A DNA stretch of 64,000 nt from Salvelinus alpinus. Taxonomy: Eukaryota > Chordata > Actinopteri > Salmoniformes > Salmonidae. Each line of letters opens with the position of its first letter. The stretch's first letter is position 1. A program made the position numbers and the translations under genes. Positions 1-62,429 of the stretch are shown one piece after another. The DNA is taken from the NCBI RefSeq assembly GCF_045679555.1, contig NC_092099.1, positions 11,900,576-11,964,575 of the forward strand, read 5' to 3'. The notes below the pieces were generated by a model. That model ran no database searches. It was not told the DNA's origin and saw only the letters and a program-made list of their open reading frames with translations.

Positions 1-158
1 GTCTCTCTCTCCAGTCCCCATGCTAACCCAATACATAGTCTGCCTCCTAAATGGCACCCTATTCCCTATTTGGTGCACTACTTTTGACCAGGGCCCATAG
101 TGCTATGGTCAAAAGTAGGGCACTATAACATTGGGTCCCATAGGGCTCTCATCAAATG

Positions 159-1697
159 TAGTGCATCTCGGAAAGTATTCAGACCCCTTGACTTTATCCA
201 CATTTTGTTACTTGACAGCCTTATTTTAAAATGTATTAAATTATTGTTTTTCCTCATCAATCTACACACAATACCCCATAATGACAAAGTGAAAACAGTT
301 TTTTATTTTTATTTGCAAATGTATTATTATTTTTTTTTACATATTTACATAAGTATTCAGACCCTTTGTTATTAGACTCGAAATTGAGCTCAGGTGCATC
401 CTGTTTCCATTGATCCTCCTTGAGATGTTTCTACAATTTGATTGGAGTCCACCTGTGGTACATTCAATTGATTGGACATGATTTGGAAAGGCACACACCT
501 GTCTGTGCATGTCAGAACAAAAACCAAGCCATGAGGTCAAAGGAATTGTCCATAGAGCTCCAAGACTAGATTGTGTCGAGGCACAGATCTGAGGAAGGGC
601 ACCAAACATTTCTGGAGCATTCAAGGTCCCCCAAAACACAGTGGCCTCCATCATTCTTAAATGAAGGAAGTTTGGAACCACTAAGACTTTTCCTAGAGCT
701 GGCCGCCTGGCCAAACTGATCAATCGGGGGAGAAGGGCCTTGATCGGGGAGGTTACCAAGAACCCAATGGTCACTCTAACAGAGCTCACACCTTCTCTGT
801 GGAGATGGTAGAACCTTCCAGAAGGACAACCATCTCTGCAGCACTCCACAAATCAGGCCTTTATGGTAGAGTGGCCAGACAGAAGTCACTCCTCAGTAAA
901 AGGCACATGACAGCCTACTTCGATTTTGCCAAAAGGCACCTAAAGGACAAGATTTTCTGGTCTGATGAAACCAAGATTGAACTCTTGGCCTGAATGCCAA
1001 GCGTCATGTCTGGAGGAAACCTGGCACCATCCCTACGGTGAAGCATGGTGGTGGCAGCATCATGCTGTAAGGGATGTTTTTCAGCGGCAGGGACTGGGAG
1101 ACTAGTCAGGATCGAGGGATTGATGAACGGAGCAAAGTACAGAGAGATCCTTGATGAAAACCTTCTCAAGAGCGCTCAGGACCTCAGACTGGGGTGAAGG
1201 TTCACCTTCCAACAGGACAACGATCCTAAACACACAGCCAAGACAACGCAGGAGTGGCTTCCAGACAAGTCTATGAATGTCCTTGAGTGGCCCAGCCAGA
1301 GCCCGGACTTGAATCCGATCGAACATCTCTGGAGAGACCTGAAAATATACGACCTGTTTGAGAGGAACTGCAGAGAAGAATGGGAGAAACTCCCCAAATA
1401 CAGGTGTGCCAAGCTTGTGTAGTGTCATACCCAAGAAGACTCGAGGCTGTAATCACTGCCAAAGGTGCTTCAACAAAGTACCGATTAAAGGGTCTGAATA
1501 CTTATGTAAATGAGATATTTCATTATTATAATATTTTTTATAAATGTGCCAACATTTATAAAAACCTGTTTTTGCTTTGTCATTATGGGGTATTGTGTGT
1601 AGATTGATGAGGGGGGGAAACGATTTAATCAATTTTAGAATAAGGCTGTAACGTAACAAAATGCAGAAAAAGTCAAGGGGTCTGAATACTTTCCGAA
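159..1697 (+). mobile_element. Tc1/mariner relic, family A (TTCAGACCCCTTGACTTT ends)
   Basis: Left end GGAAAGTATTCAGACCCCTTG and right end CAAGGGGTCTGAATACTTTCC are inverted copies about 1.5 kb apart. Between them lies a degraded transposase reading left to right from ATG at 531 (MRSKELSIELQD then stop) to about 1485. Recognisable pieces are the HTH region, FWSDETKIELLA, and [15 protein letters not shown] with [10 protein letters not shown], in several frames. The copy sits inside a palindromic repeat (49-158 and 1694-1712). It is a dead element, older than the copy at 11630. Confidence 0.9.
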
Positions 1698-1874
1698 TAG
1701 GGTGCCATTTGGAAAACCGCCGTAGATGGAGGGTTGAAGTATAGACACACACCCTCATCTATCCTCAGACAAATTGTATTATTTCGTTTGCCATGTTTAC
1801 CGCGACAGATCATTTCTCAAGTTTCCCTTTATTATGTAAACGGGTCACTCCCTGTTTATTAACGAGCTGTCTTT

Positions 1875-1879
<5 letters not shown>

Positions 1880-1966
<87 letters not shown>

Positions 1967-2036
1967 CTCGCTCTGTCTCTCTCTCTGGCTCTCTCTCTCT
2001 CTGGGTCTCTCTCTCTCTGGCTCTCTCTCTCTCTGG

Positions 2037-2112
<76 letters not shown>
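1880..2112 (+). repeat. CT microsatellite abutting FMNL2 exon 2125-2201
   Basis: About 230 bp of (CT)n with GT and GG interruptions between about 1970 and 2072. It ends 12 bp before the exon acceptor AG, so it forms the polypyrimidine tract. Open frames across it (Leu-Ser or Arg-Glu repeats) are artefacts. Confidence 0.97.
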
Positions 2113-2115
<3 letters not shown>

Positions 2116-2124
2116 ATGACCCAG

Positions 2125-25462
<23,338 letters not shown>

Positions 25463-25974
25463 CGAGGGAGAAGTGCATGTGTTAGGGGCGGAGGGTGAGG
25501 AGCGGGAGTGATGTGGAAAGTGTAGCAGCCTCTCACTCTTAAGGACTGAAGGAGAGATGGATGGGTCTGACAGGTCAGTTATAGGGAACCTTAGACAAGC
25601 CAAGTGCCTAAAACTTACTTGTGATCAGTTGTTTTGCCTCCCGTTTGTCTGTCTTGTGAATTTTTTTTTATTACTTCAAGCAATACCTGGCTTTAATTGT
25701 ATTTTCCTTTGATATGTAAAACTGGACACAGACGTCTGTAGCGGGGATTCCTGAAAGAAGTGTAGAATGTAACGGGTCACGGTTCCCTTAGCTGTCAAAA
25801 GGTATTCCGCCACAGGGGATGAATATGGTATTTCATAGCTAGTATCTTATTACATTCCTGGTGCTACTGCCATCACTCTTAGAAATTACACAATGTGCTC
25901 GAGTGGCACTCTAAAGAACGCATTAGCTTTTCCAATGTTACTAAAGGGCTAATGTACTTTTTAAAGGGAACATA

Positions 25975-27230
25975 CACTATATATACAAAAGTATGTGGAC
26001 ACCCCTTCAAATGAGTGGATTCGGCTGTTTCAGCCACACCCGTTACTGACAGGTATATAAAGCACACAGCCATGCAATCTCCATAGACCAACATTGGCAG
26101 TAGAATGGCCTTACTGAAGAGCTCAGTGACTTTTAACGTGGCACCGTCATAGGATGCCACCTTTCCGTCGAGTCAGTTCGTCAAATGTATGCCCTGCTAG
26201 AGCTGCCCCAGTCAACTGTGGGTGCTGTTGCTGTGAAGTGGAAACGTCTAGGAGGAACAACAGCTTATCCGCGAAGTGGTAGACCACACAAGCTCGAAGA
26301 ACGGAACTGCCGAGTCCTGAAGGCATAAGTCATTGTAAATAAGAATTTGTTCTTAACCGACTTAAATAAAGGTTAAATAAAAATTGTCTGTCCTCGGTTG
26401 CAACACTCACTAGAGTTCCAAACTGCCTCTGGAAGCAACGTCAGGACAATAACTGTTTCTCGGGAGCTTCATGAAATGGGTTTCCATGGCCGAGCAGCTG
26501 CACACAACCCTAAGATCACCATGCGCAATGCCAAGTGTCGGCTGGACTGGTGTAAAGCTCGCCGTCATTGGACTCTGGAGCAGTTGAAACGCGTTCTCTG
26601 GAGTGATGAATCAAGCTTCACCATCTGGCAGTCCGACGGACAAATCTGGGTTTGGCGGATCCCAGGAGAACGCTACCTGCTCCAAAGCATAGTGCCAACT
26701 GTAAAGTTTGGTGGAGGAATAATGTTCTGGGGCTGTTTTTCATGATTTGGGCTAGGCCCCTTAGTTCCAGTGAAGGAATATCTTATCGCTACAGCATACA
26801 ATGACATTCTAGATTATTCTGTGCTTCCAACTGTGGCAACAATTTGGGGAAGGCCATTTCCTGTTTCAGCATAACAATGCCCCCATGCACAAAGGGAGGT
26901 CCATACAGAAATGTTTTGTCGAGATCGGTGTGGAAAAACTTGACTAGCCTGCACAGAGCCCTGAACTCAATCCCATCGAACACCTTTGGGAAGAATTGGA
27001 ACGACGACTGCGAGCCAATCACCCAACATCAGTGTCCGACCTCACTAATACTCTTGTGACTGAATGGAAGCAAGTCCCCCCAGCAATGTTCCAGCATCTA
27101 GTGGAAAGCCTTCCCAGAAGAGTGGAGGCTGTTATAGCAGCAAAAGGGGGACCATCTCCATATTAATGCACATGATTTTGGAATGAGATGTTTGACGCGC
27201 AGGTGTCCACATACTTTTGGTCATGTAGTG
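25975..27230 (+). mobile_element. Tc1/mariner copy, family B, with nested SINE tail
   Basis: Left end CACTATATATACAAAAGTAT and right end ATACTTTTGGTCATGTAGTG, flanked by TA (25973-25974, 27231-27232). The transposase relic runs from ATG 26105 to TAA 27166 with stops and frameshifts. A SINE tail of about 60 bp (TCATTGTAAATAAGAATTTG to TAAATAAAGGTTAAATAAAA) interrupts it at about 26325-26383. The insertion is downstream of the last FMNL2 exon. Confidence 0.92.
26105..27166 (+). pseudogene. Tc1 transposase relic, family B
   Basis: The N-terminal frame MALLKSSVTFNVAPS hits TAG after 15 codons. After the SINE tail the frame 26398-26745 keeps [20 protein letters not shown] sequence and [16 protein letters not shown] with the first catalytic Asp. 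Later frames hold FQHNNAPMHK (second Asp replaced by Asn) and EPNSIPSNTFGKNW-shifted remains of the LNPIEHLW motif. It is dead. Confidence 0.82.
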
Positions 27231-28285
27231 TACATGTCTTACTTTAGTATATTATAAAGCAGTGATCCAAAACAAATATGTTCAAAGAAAGTACTTAAGC
27301 GAGTATGAGGTAAACATATGTACACCAACGTATGACCACAGAGAAATCATATCAAAGACAATATAGCTCAGAGAGGTGTGGCTCTCTCAAGACGAGACCA
27401 GGCTAATGTGAATTGTATATAGCTAGGCCTCCATAGTACGGTTATGACGGTATTAACATCTCATTTATCAGTGTTAACATGGTTAGTGGACCAAGCCGTG
27501 AATAGATAGAACTATATTATCTCCTCATGTAGACCTCAAGTGCCATTCACATGCAACGCTGTTAGTGGTTGGTGGGGCCCTGGAGCCACAATAGCTCTGG
27601 TCTAGGTCGTTGTTTGGTCGTACGATTGTGCGAGCACAGCCGAACTAGACCAGAGCGAGAGACACAATTGACTCAGAGCGAATAGGAAAGGTGCTGAAAC
27701 AAAAACTTCTCAGCAGATATACTTCCAGTGAAGTGTAGTGGCTGCAAGTAAGGCACTTTAGGCTACTTGAGGAGCTTGTCATGAAAACTGGATTCCAAGA
27801 TTTTTTTACTCGGCTAATGAATCTCTAGGAAACTGTCTACTCACTATTATAAGTTTAATGTATAGTATTTAACCACTGAAAACTGTTTCCATTCAGTATC
27901 GCTCATGTGACCCACTGACAATGAGCGGCAGTTGTTTTTGATAGTGTTTAGGTATGTTAAAAACATGTCAGAACAGACAACAAAAAGTTTTCGAAATGTA
28001 CAGATATTTTGATAAATTTATGCATTGTTTTATACTTCTTAATCTACTCATTACCATGTAAGGTTAATATTGTACATATTGTTTAAAACAAAGTTTGCAA
28101 CACCATGTCATATAGAATTTGTTATTTTAACGTATCTTTTGGTCCATTTTGTATATTTAATTTAAGACGAAAACACAAATCTGGCTTCTCTTTATCATAA
28201 AATAACCCAGTGTGTGAAACAGGATGCCCTGGTGTCACACTTGCCCGACAGTAAAGAGTTATTAGATCAGTGTCTGCGTCACTAA

Positions 28286-28343
28286 TGGCACCCTATTCAG
28301 TGCACTTCTTTTGGCCAGAGCACAATAGGAACTGGAAAAAAGT
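28286..28343. repeat. Degraded palindromic repeat, family 1
   Basis: Left arm AATGGCACCCTATTCAGTGC is kept; the right arm is worn. It lies in the putative FMNL2 3' region. Confidence 0.6.
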
Positions 28344-28572
28344 AGCGCTCTATAGGTAACCCATTGACGTTCAGAGAAGCTTCCTGTGGTCTTGGGACTA
28401 AATGTCCACATTATAGCATGTGCAACAAACCACTCATCTCTAGATTTCCTGTGAACTTAACCACTCATCAGCTTCATAATACTGGCATGTTATTAATTTC
28501 ATGTTTTTTTAAGGCAATACGTGCTTATTACAAATTACTTTTGTTAGATTGAGTTCTCAATGGATATGATCA

Positions 28573-28578
28573 AATAAA
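28573..28578 (+). terminator. Candidate distal FMNL2 polyadenylation signal
   Basis: An AATAAA hexamer about 3.1 kb after the third FMNL2 stop. It lies about 490 bp from the candidate PRPF40A signal on the other strand, so the two transcripts would end without overlapping. A SINE-derived pair at 26365-26381 is an alternative. Confidence 0.35.
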
Positions 28579-29069
28579 CTGTTTACATTGTGTGCATCTT
28601 TATTTCAACGTTAATCTTCCTCATTCATTTAAGCAGACAATTTGTCTACTGATACAGAACCCTGGAGAAGTCCGTCTTGTCATCTTTGTGTATGTAAATA
28701 CAGTAGCAATCATTACTCATCCCTGTTGTGCCGACTGGCACAGGGCAGTAACCAAGGCTCTCCATTTGTCAGTCTCTGGCCAGCTCTGCTTATGTTGTTG
28801 GAGCTCAGTCTTGTTTTCTTCTGCACCATGTTCTTGGGCCTCCGACTTACAATAGCACTCATTACTTTACAGCCCGCCTAGCATTTCACTGATCCACAGG
28901 AAACGGATACTAAGCCTATTGAATGGGTTCTGAGAAGAGGTACTCATAACAGAGGATGATCTAAGGAAATAATGAGCAAATAAGTAGCGCTGTTTGTAGG
29001 GGGGGAAAAACGTATGTTTGTGGCTGGTGACTCAGTAATCGTACATGAAGACAAATCCATGTCAACTAT

Positions 29070-29075
29070 TTTATT
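29070..29075 (-). terminator. Candidate PRPF40A polyadenylation signal
   Basis: The first AATAAA on the minus strand after the PRPF40A stop lies here, giving a 3' UTR of about 0.8 kb that includes a palindromic repeat copy (29266-29352). No ATTAAA was seen earlier. Confidence 0.45.
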
Positions 29076-29265
29076 ACATTTATAGATCAGGTCATGAGGA
29101 CTTTCTCAATTCCTCCAATGAAAATTGATCGAACCAATCCTAAACGTAAGATTAATTTAAAAATGTCTTGTTTCAGAGACATTTACCAGTTGTTTTTTTA
29201 AATCAAATGTACAGAACATAAAACATGGATTCTTCAAACGGACTTTGGGACAAACAGTGAAAAAC

Positions 29266-29352
29266 TATTTCCCTATAGAGTGCACTACTTTTGACCATGG
29301 TCCCTGGTCAAACGTAGTGCATTATAATGGGAATATGGTGGCATTTGGGACT
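29266..29352. repeat. Palindromic repeat, family 1, in PRPF40A 3' UTR
   Basis: Short hairpin with arms around AGTGCACTACTTTTGACC and GGTCAAACGTAGTGCATTAT. If the AATAAA at 29070 is used, it is transcribed as part of the PRPF40A 3' UTR. Confidence 0.75.
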
Positions 29353-29675
29353 CAAACTAAGAAAATGAACTGCAGGGCAAAGTCACCGTAAAGAGCAATG
29401 TTAAGATGCGCTTCTCATCCATTTAGATATCAAACTAGTAGCAAAGAAAAACTTCTACCAATGACTACAAATTACAAAGAGAAAGGGCATTATCAAAGGC
29501 AACATTTCAACTTAGTAGACCGTACTCTGATAAAGTAGTCAACTCAGCCGGTGACCACTTCCCATTATGTAAGGAAACAAAGAAAATATGTACCCAGCAT
29601 TCTTGTGCTGGTGTGGCGGATTCATTCCCATTATACAAAACATACAGGGAATCGTTTACGTACAGTCAAAGTAGG

Positions 29676-29795
29676 GTTGCGAAATTCTGGTAAACTCCCC
29701 AGAATTGACAGGAATTAGGAGAATCTCCCAAATGGGAATTCCTGAAAATTTACCAGAATTTAGGGGAAATTTACCAGAATTTTGCAGCACCTGTC
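29676..29795. repeat. Imperfect inverted repeat upstream of PRPF40A stop exon
   Basis: Arms TGCGAAATTCTGGTAAACTC and TTTACCAGAATTTTGCA pair around a GGGAATTCC centre. The same kind of repeat occurs at 22252-22400. Confidence 0.65.
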
Positions 29796-29887
29796 CAAGC
29801 ATGTGTGGCATTACGCTGAAAAGGAAGCACTAGGGGGAATGCATGTTGGATGAAGTGAAGAAAGAGAGCATGAGGAGAAACGGAACA

Positions 29888-58045
<28,158 letters not shown>

Positions 58046-58094
58046 GTTGACTTCACGGAGAGCGTCCAGACCTGGCCACTCCACAATAACGTGC

Positions 58095-58113
58095 AATCTG
58101 ATTGGTTAGTTTG
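58095..58113 (-). promoter_or_regulatory. Possible CCAAT box upstream of PRPF40A
   Basis: On the minus strand the sequence AACTAACCAATCAGATTGC holds an NF-Y-type CCAAT core (AACCAATCAG) about 55 bp before the start codon. There is no TATA box nearby. The closeness to the ATG is unusual for a CCAAT box, so this may be chance. Confidence 0.25.
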
Positions 58114-58374
58114 CCTCTGAATGAAAGGGCAAAGGTGAACAACATTTTCTCAATACAATCTGTGCACAGATTGTAACTTGTAATTCTGTCGGGTAGACAA
58201 CTGATTTTTCGGAACTCGTGGATTCTTTAGACTGAACAACCCCATCTTTTGTCGACTGAATGTTTTCTTCATAATATTCACATCTGAAATATATATTTTT
58301 TATAAACTAAAGTATCAGCTATCACATCATGTAAAGCATCAAGCCTTTACCGGTTTTAGGTGATGGAGTTTTTT

Positions 58375-58586
58375 CTTAGATGGTCAAGGACATCAACCAC
58401 CCGAGCAACGGCCTGTTCGACCCCCTACCATCCATAAGGCGAGGTCAGTACAGCTGCATCAAAGCTGGGACCACGGGACTGAAAAACAGCTTCCATCTCA
58501 GTGTAATCAGACTGTTAAATAGCCATCACTAGCCGGCTACCACCCTGTTACTCAACCTTGCACCTAAGAGGCTGCTGCCCTAAATA
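58375..58586 (+). mobile_element. LINE fragment (L2/RSg-1-like), interrupted by Tc1
   Basis: Contains CAACCACCCGAGCAACGGCC and CATCAAAGCTGGGACCACGG, the 3' coding end of a salmonid LINE. The Tc1 copy begins at its TA (58585-58586). The expected continuation is not found right of the Tc1; a different LINE tail is. Confidence 0.7.
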
Positions 58587-60115
58587 CAGTGCATTCGGAA
58601 AGTTTTCAGACCCCTTGACTTTTTCCTAATTTTGTTACGTTACAGCCTTATTCTAAAATTCCTAATCAATCTACAAACAATTCCCCATAATGACAAAACG
58701 AAAACAGTTTTGAAATTTTTGCTTATTTATAAAAAAACAAAAACAGAAATACCTTATTTACATAAGTATTCAGACCCTTTGCTATGAGACTCGAAATTGA
58801 GCTCAGGTGCATCCTGTTTCCATTGATCTTACTTGAAAGGTTTCTACAACTTGATTGGAGTCCACCAGTGGTGAATTAAATTGATTGGACATGATTTGGA
58901 AAGGCACACACCTGTCTATATAAGGTAACACAGTTGACAGTGCATATCAGAGCAAAAACTGAGCCACGAGGACACAAGGAATTGTCCGTAGAGCTCTGAG
59001 ACAGGATTGTGTCGAGGCACAGATCTGGGGAAGGGTACCAAAACATTTCTGCAGCATTGAAAGTCCCCAAGAACGCAGTGGCCTCCATCATTCATAAATG
59101 GAAGAAGTATGGCACCACCAAGACTCTTCCTAGAGCTGGCCGCCCGTCCAAACTGAGCAATCGGGGGGGAAGGGACTTGGTCAAGGAGGTGAACAAGAAC
59201 CCAGTGGTCACTCTGACAGAGCTCTAGAGTTCCTCTGTGGAGATGGGAGAACCTTCTAGAATGACAACCATCTCTGCAGCACTCCACCAATCAGGACTTT
59301 ATGGTAGAGTGGCCAGACGGAAGCCACTCTACAGTAAAAGGCGCACGACACCCCGCTTGGAGTTTGCCAAAAGGCACCTAATTGACTCAGACCATGAGAA
59401 ACTAGATTCTCTGGTCTGATAAAACCAAGATAAACTCTTGGCCTGCATGCCAAGCGTCACATCTAGAGGAAACCTGGCACCATCTCTATGGTGAAGCATG
59501 GTAGTGACAGCGTCATGCTGTGGGGATGTTTTTCAGCGGCAGGGACTGGGAGACTAGTCAGGATCGAGGGAAAGATGAACGGAGCAAAGTACAGAGAGAT
59601 CCTCGATTAAAAACCTGCTCCAGAGCGCTCAGGACCTCAGACTGGGGTGAAGGTTCACCTTCCAACAGGAAAACGACCCTAAGCACACAGCCAAGACAAC
59701 GTAGGAGTGGCTTCGGGACAAGTCTCTGAATGTCCTTGAGTGGCCCAACCAGAGCCTGGACTTGAACCCAATCAAAAATCTCTAGAGAGACCTGGAAATA
59801 GCTGTGCAGCAACGCTCCACATCCAACCTGACAGAGCTTGAAAGGATCTGCAGAGAATAATGGAAGATACTCCCCAAATACAGGTGTGCCAAGCTTGTAG
59901 CGTCATACCCAAGAAAGCTTGAGGCTGTAATCGCTGCCAAAGGTGCTTCAACAAAGTACTGAGTAAAGGGTCTGAATACTTTTTTATACATCTGTTTTTG
60001 CTTTGTCATTATGGGGTATTGTGTGAAGATTGATGAGGGGGTAAACTATTTAATCCATTTTAGAAAAAGGCTGTGAGGTAACAAAGTGGAATATGTGAAT
60101 GGGACTGAATACTGG
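58587..60115 (+). mobile_element. Tc1/mariner relic, family A, worn right end
   Basis: Left end CAGTGCATTCGGAAAGTTTT after TA. The right end is degraded (GGGACTGAATACTGGTGAAT). The transposase relic runs from an ACG (formerly ATG, 58976) to TGA 59960-59962, with an open DNA-binding part 59009-59227 (ISAALKVPKNAVASIIHKWK, GRPSKLSNRGGRDLVKEVNK). The rest is broken by stops. Confidence 0.88.
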
Positions 60116-60139
60116 TGAATAGTGGTGTGGGGGCTGTGC

Positions 60140-60325
60140 GTGGTGTGGGGGCTATTATTATTTGACCATGGTGGTAATTTATGAACATTTGAACATCTTG
60201 GCCATGTTCTGTTATAATCTCCACCCGGCACAGCCAGAAGAGGACTGGCCACCCCTCATAGCCTGGTTCCTCTCTAGGTTTCTTCCTGGGTTTTGGCCTT
60301 TCTAGGGAGTTTTTCCGAGCCACCG
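60140..60325 (+). mobile_element. LINE 3' tail fragment
   Basis: AACATCTTGGCCATGTTCTG, CCCGGCACAGCCAGAAGAGG and TTTCTAGGGAGTTTTTCCGA belong to a very common fish LINE 3' end. It joins directly to a truncated Tc1 copy at about 60330. Confidence 0.75.
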
Positions 60326-60332
60326 TGCTCAA

Positions 60333-61219
60333 AGTCTCAAAGTCAACCGTGAAGAGGCGACTCCGGGATGTTGGCCTTCTACGCAGAGTTCCTCTGTCCA
60401 GTGTCTGTTCTTTTGCCCATCTTAATCTTTTATTTTTATTGGTCTGAGATATGGTTTTTCTTTGCAGCTCTGCCTTGAAGGACAGCATCCCGGAGTTGCC
60501 TCTTCACTGTTGACGTTGAGACTGGTGTTTCGCGTGTACTATTTAATGAAGCTGCAGGTTGAGGACTTGTGAGGCGTCTGTTTCTCAAACTAGACACTCT
60601 AATGTACTTGTCCTCTTGCTCAGTTGTGCACCGGGGCCTCCCACTCCTCTTTCTATTCTGGGTAGAGCCAGTTTGCGCTGTTCTGTGAAGAGTAGTACAC
60701 AGCATTGAACGATCTTTAGTTTCTTGCCAATTTCTCGCATGGAATAGCCTTCATTTCTCAGAACAAGAATAGACTGACGAGTTTCCAAAGAAAGTTCTTT
60801 GCTTCTGCCCATTATGAGCGTGTAATCGAACCCACAAATGCTGATGCTCCAGATACTCAACTAGCCTAAAGAAGGCCTGTTGTATTGCTTCTTTAATCAG
60901 GACAAGAGTTTTCAGCTGTGCTAACATAATTGCAAAGGTGTTTTCTAATGATCAAAGAGCCTTTTAAAATGATACACTTGGATAAGCTAACACAACTTGC
61001 CATTGGAACACAGGAGTGATGGTTGCTGATAATGGGCCTCTGTACGCCTATGTATATATTCCATAAAAAATCAGTCGTTTCCAGCTACAATAGTCATTTA
61101 CAACATTAACAATGTCTACACTGTATTTCTGATCAATGTTATTTTAATGAACACAAAATGTGCTTTTCTTTCAAAAACAAGGACATTTCTAAATGACCCC
61201 AAACTTTTGAACGGTAGTG
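60333..61219 (-). mobile_element. Tc1/mariner relic, family D, 3' truncated
   Basis: Reading leftwards it begins at CACTACCGTTCAAAAGTTTG (61219, flanked by TA). The transposase starts at ATG 60812 (MGRSKELSLETRQSILVLRN, EGYSMREIGKKLKI). Later frames hold GRPRCTTEQEDKYIRVSSLR and VKRQLRDAVLQGRAAKK. The element stops near 60333, before the catalytic part ends, joined to a LINE tail. Several frameshifts. Confidence 0.88.
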
Positions 61220-61221
61220 TA

Positions 61222-62425
61222 CTTAATGAGTATATACTACATACTATATACTATTAGTTCATTTTAGCATACTGTAAACAAACGGTATCCTTTCAGTTGA
61301 GCGTACTAGCTCTTCGCCTGTCTACCGGAAGATGATGCTGTTGCTCTGCAACCTCTTGCTAGCTAGTTAGCATAACAAATGACTAGTTAGACATTTTACG
61401 ATTTTGGGTGTGTTCTTAAATTTAATCTGGAGTGCCGGAGTTCAAATTGTCCATTTGTAAATTCAGAGCGTTTCGCTCTTGGAGCACCAACTGGATGCTC
61501 GGGCAGAGGAGTAGTGTTGATTTGAGCGTTCTGACCTTACAACTGACCTTACAACAGCAGTCAAGCACCCAAGCTAACGTTGGCTAGCTTGCTAGCTACT
61601 TCCAGACACAAACGAGACCACTCTGACCATTTTACTCGTCCTAGCAGAGCAGGTTAGGCAGTTTTCATGTTAACCAGAGCGTTGGTGACTGTAACTGTAC
61701 TGCTGGCAACAATTTAATTACGCTTTTTTGCAGACGTTTACTGACACTGGCCATATTCAATGGGTGTGGAGCGCTCGTAAATTCATTATTCTACGCTGTG
61801 GTACACTCAGATGAGAGTGGAGTAGATAGCCAGAGCGAATTTACGAAAGCACTTAAACGTCCATTGAGAGCGCACAATGACTATACCATTTAGCTAAGCT
61901 AAGAATTACAGGAGTAAAGTCAATAAACGTTGGGTAGTTAGTTAGGTAGCCTATCGTTGATATACTGCCAAGTTTGATGTATAAGTATCCAACTAACGTT
62001 AGGTAGCTAGCTAACATACCAGTACATACTGCTGTAATGATATGCTATGTGGTTCGTAAGGACAGCATAGCTAACAAATTGTCAGCCAACATAACGTGTA
62101 AGGTAACTTATTTGAAAGTCATTACTTTATTACATTGCTCAACATTTTCTTAACATTTGTCATAATTAGTTAAAGCAATGAATTTGTATCTGCTCTCATT
62201 GTACTTCGGCTGCATATTTTCCTACATTTACTTCAAATCTGAAAACGATGTGAAGCCACACCCATTTCCGGAAGAATTCCATTATGGGCCCAAAGTACAG
62301 AAATAATGTCCTATGTGTGTATCCTTCATATTTTGGTGAATTTAATACGACATCCAGGAACTTTCGGCATACTAACTATATCCATACTATGACCTATAAG
62401 CATACTATATACCCAATTTTATATA
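61222..62425. other. Unassigned stretch with short outer inverted repeats
   Basis: AGTATATACTACATACTATA on the left and CATACTATGACCTATAAGCA/TACTATATACCC on the right are roughly inverted, suggesting a degraded DNA element of about 1.2 kb. The middle has GCTAGCTAGTTAGC-like fish repeats and no coding signal. Confidence 0.4.
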
Positions 62426-62429
62426 CCCG

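Larger units (their letters stand above)
25463..28578 (+). other. Probable FMNL2 3' UTR and flank, with Tc1 insertion
   Basis: No coding exon is seen after the third last exon. The first AATAAA hexamers downstream are at 26365-26370 and 26376-26381, inside a SINE tail nested in a Tc1 copy. The next is at 28573-28578. Either could end the transcript. Apart from the Tc1 copy (25975-27230) and a degraded palindromic repeat near 28286-28343, the sequence is AT-rich and unrecognised. Confidence 0.4.
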
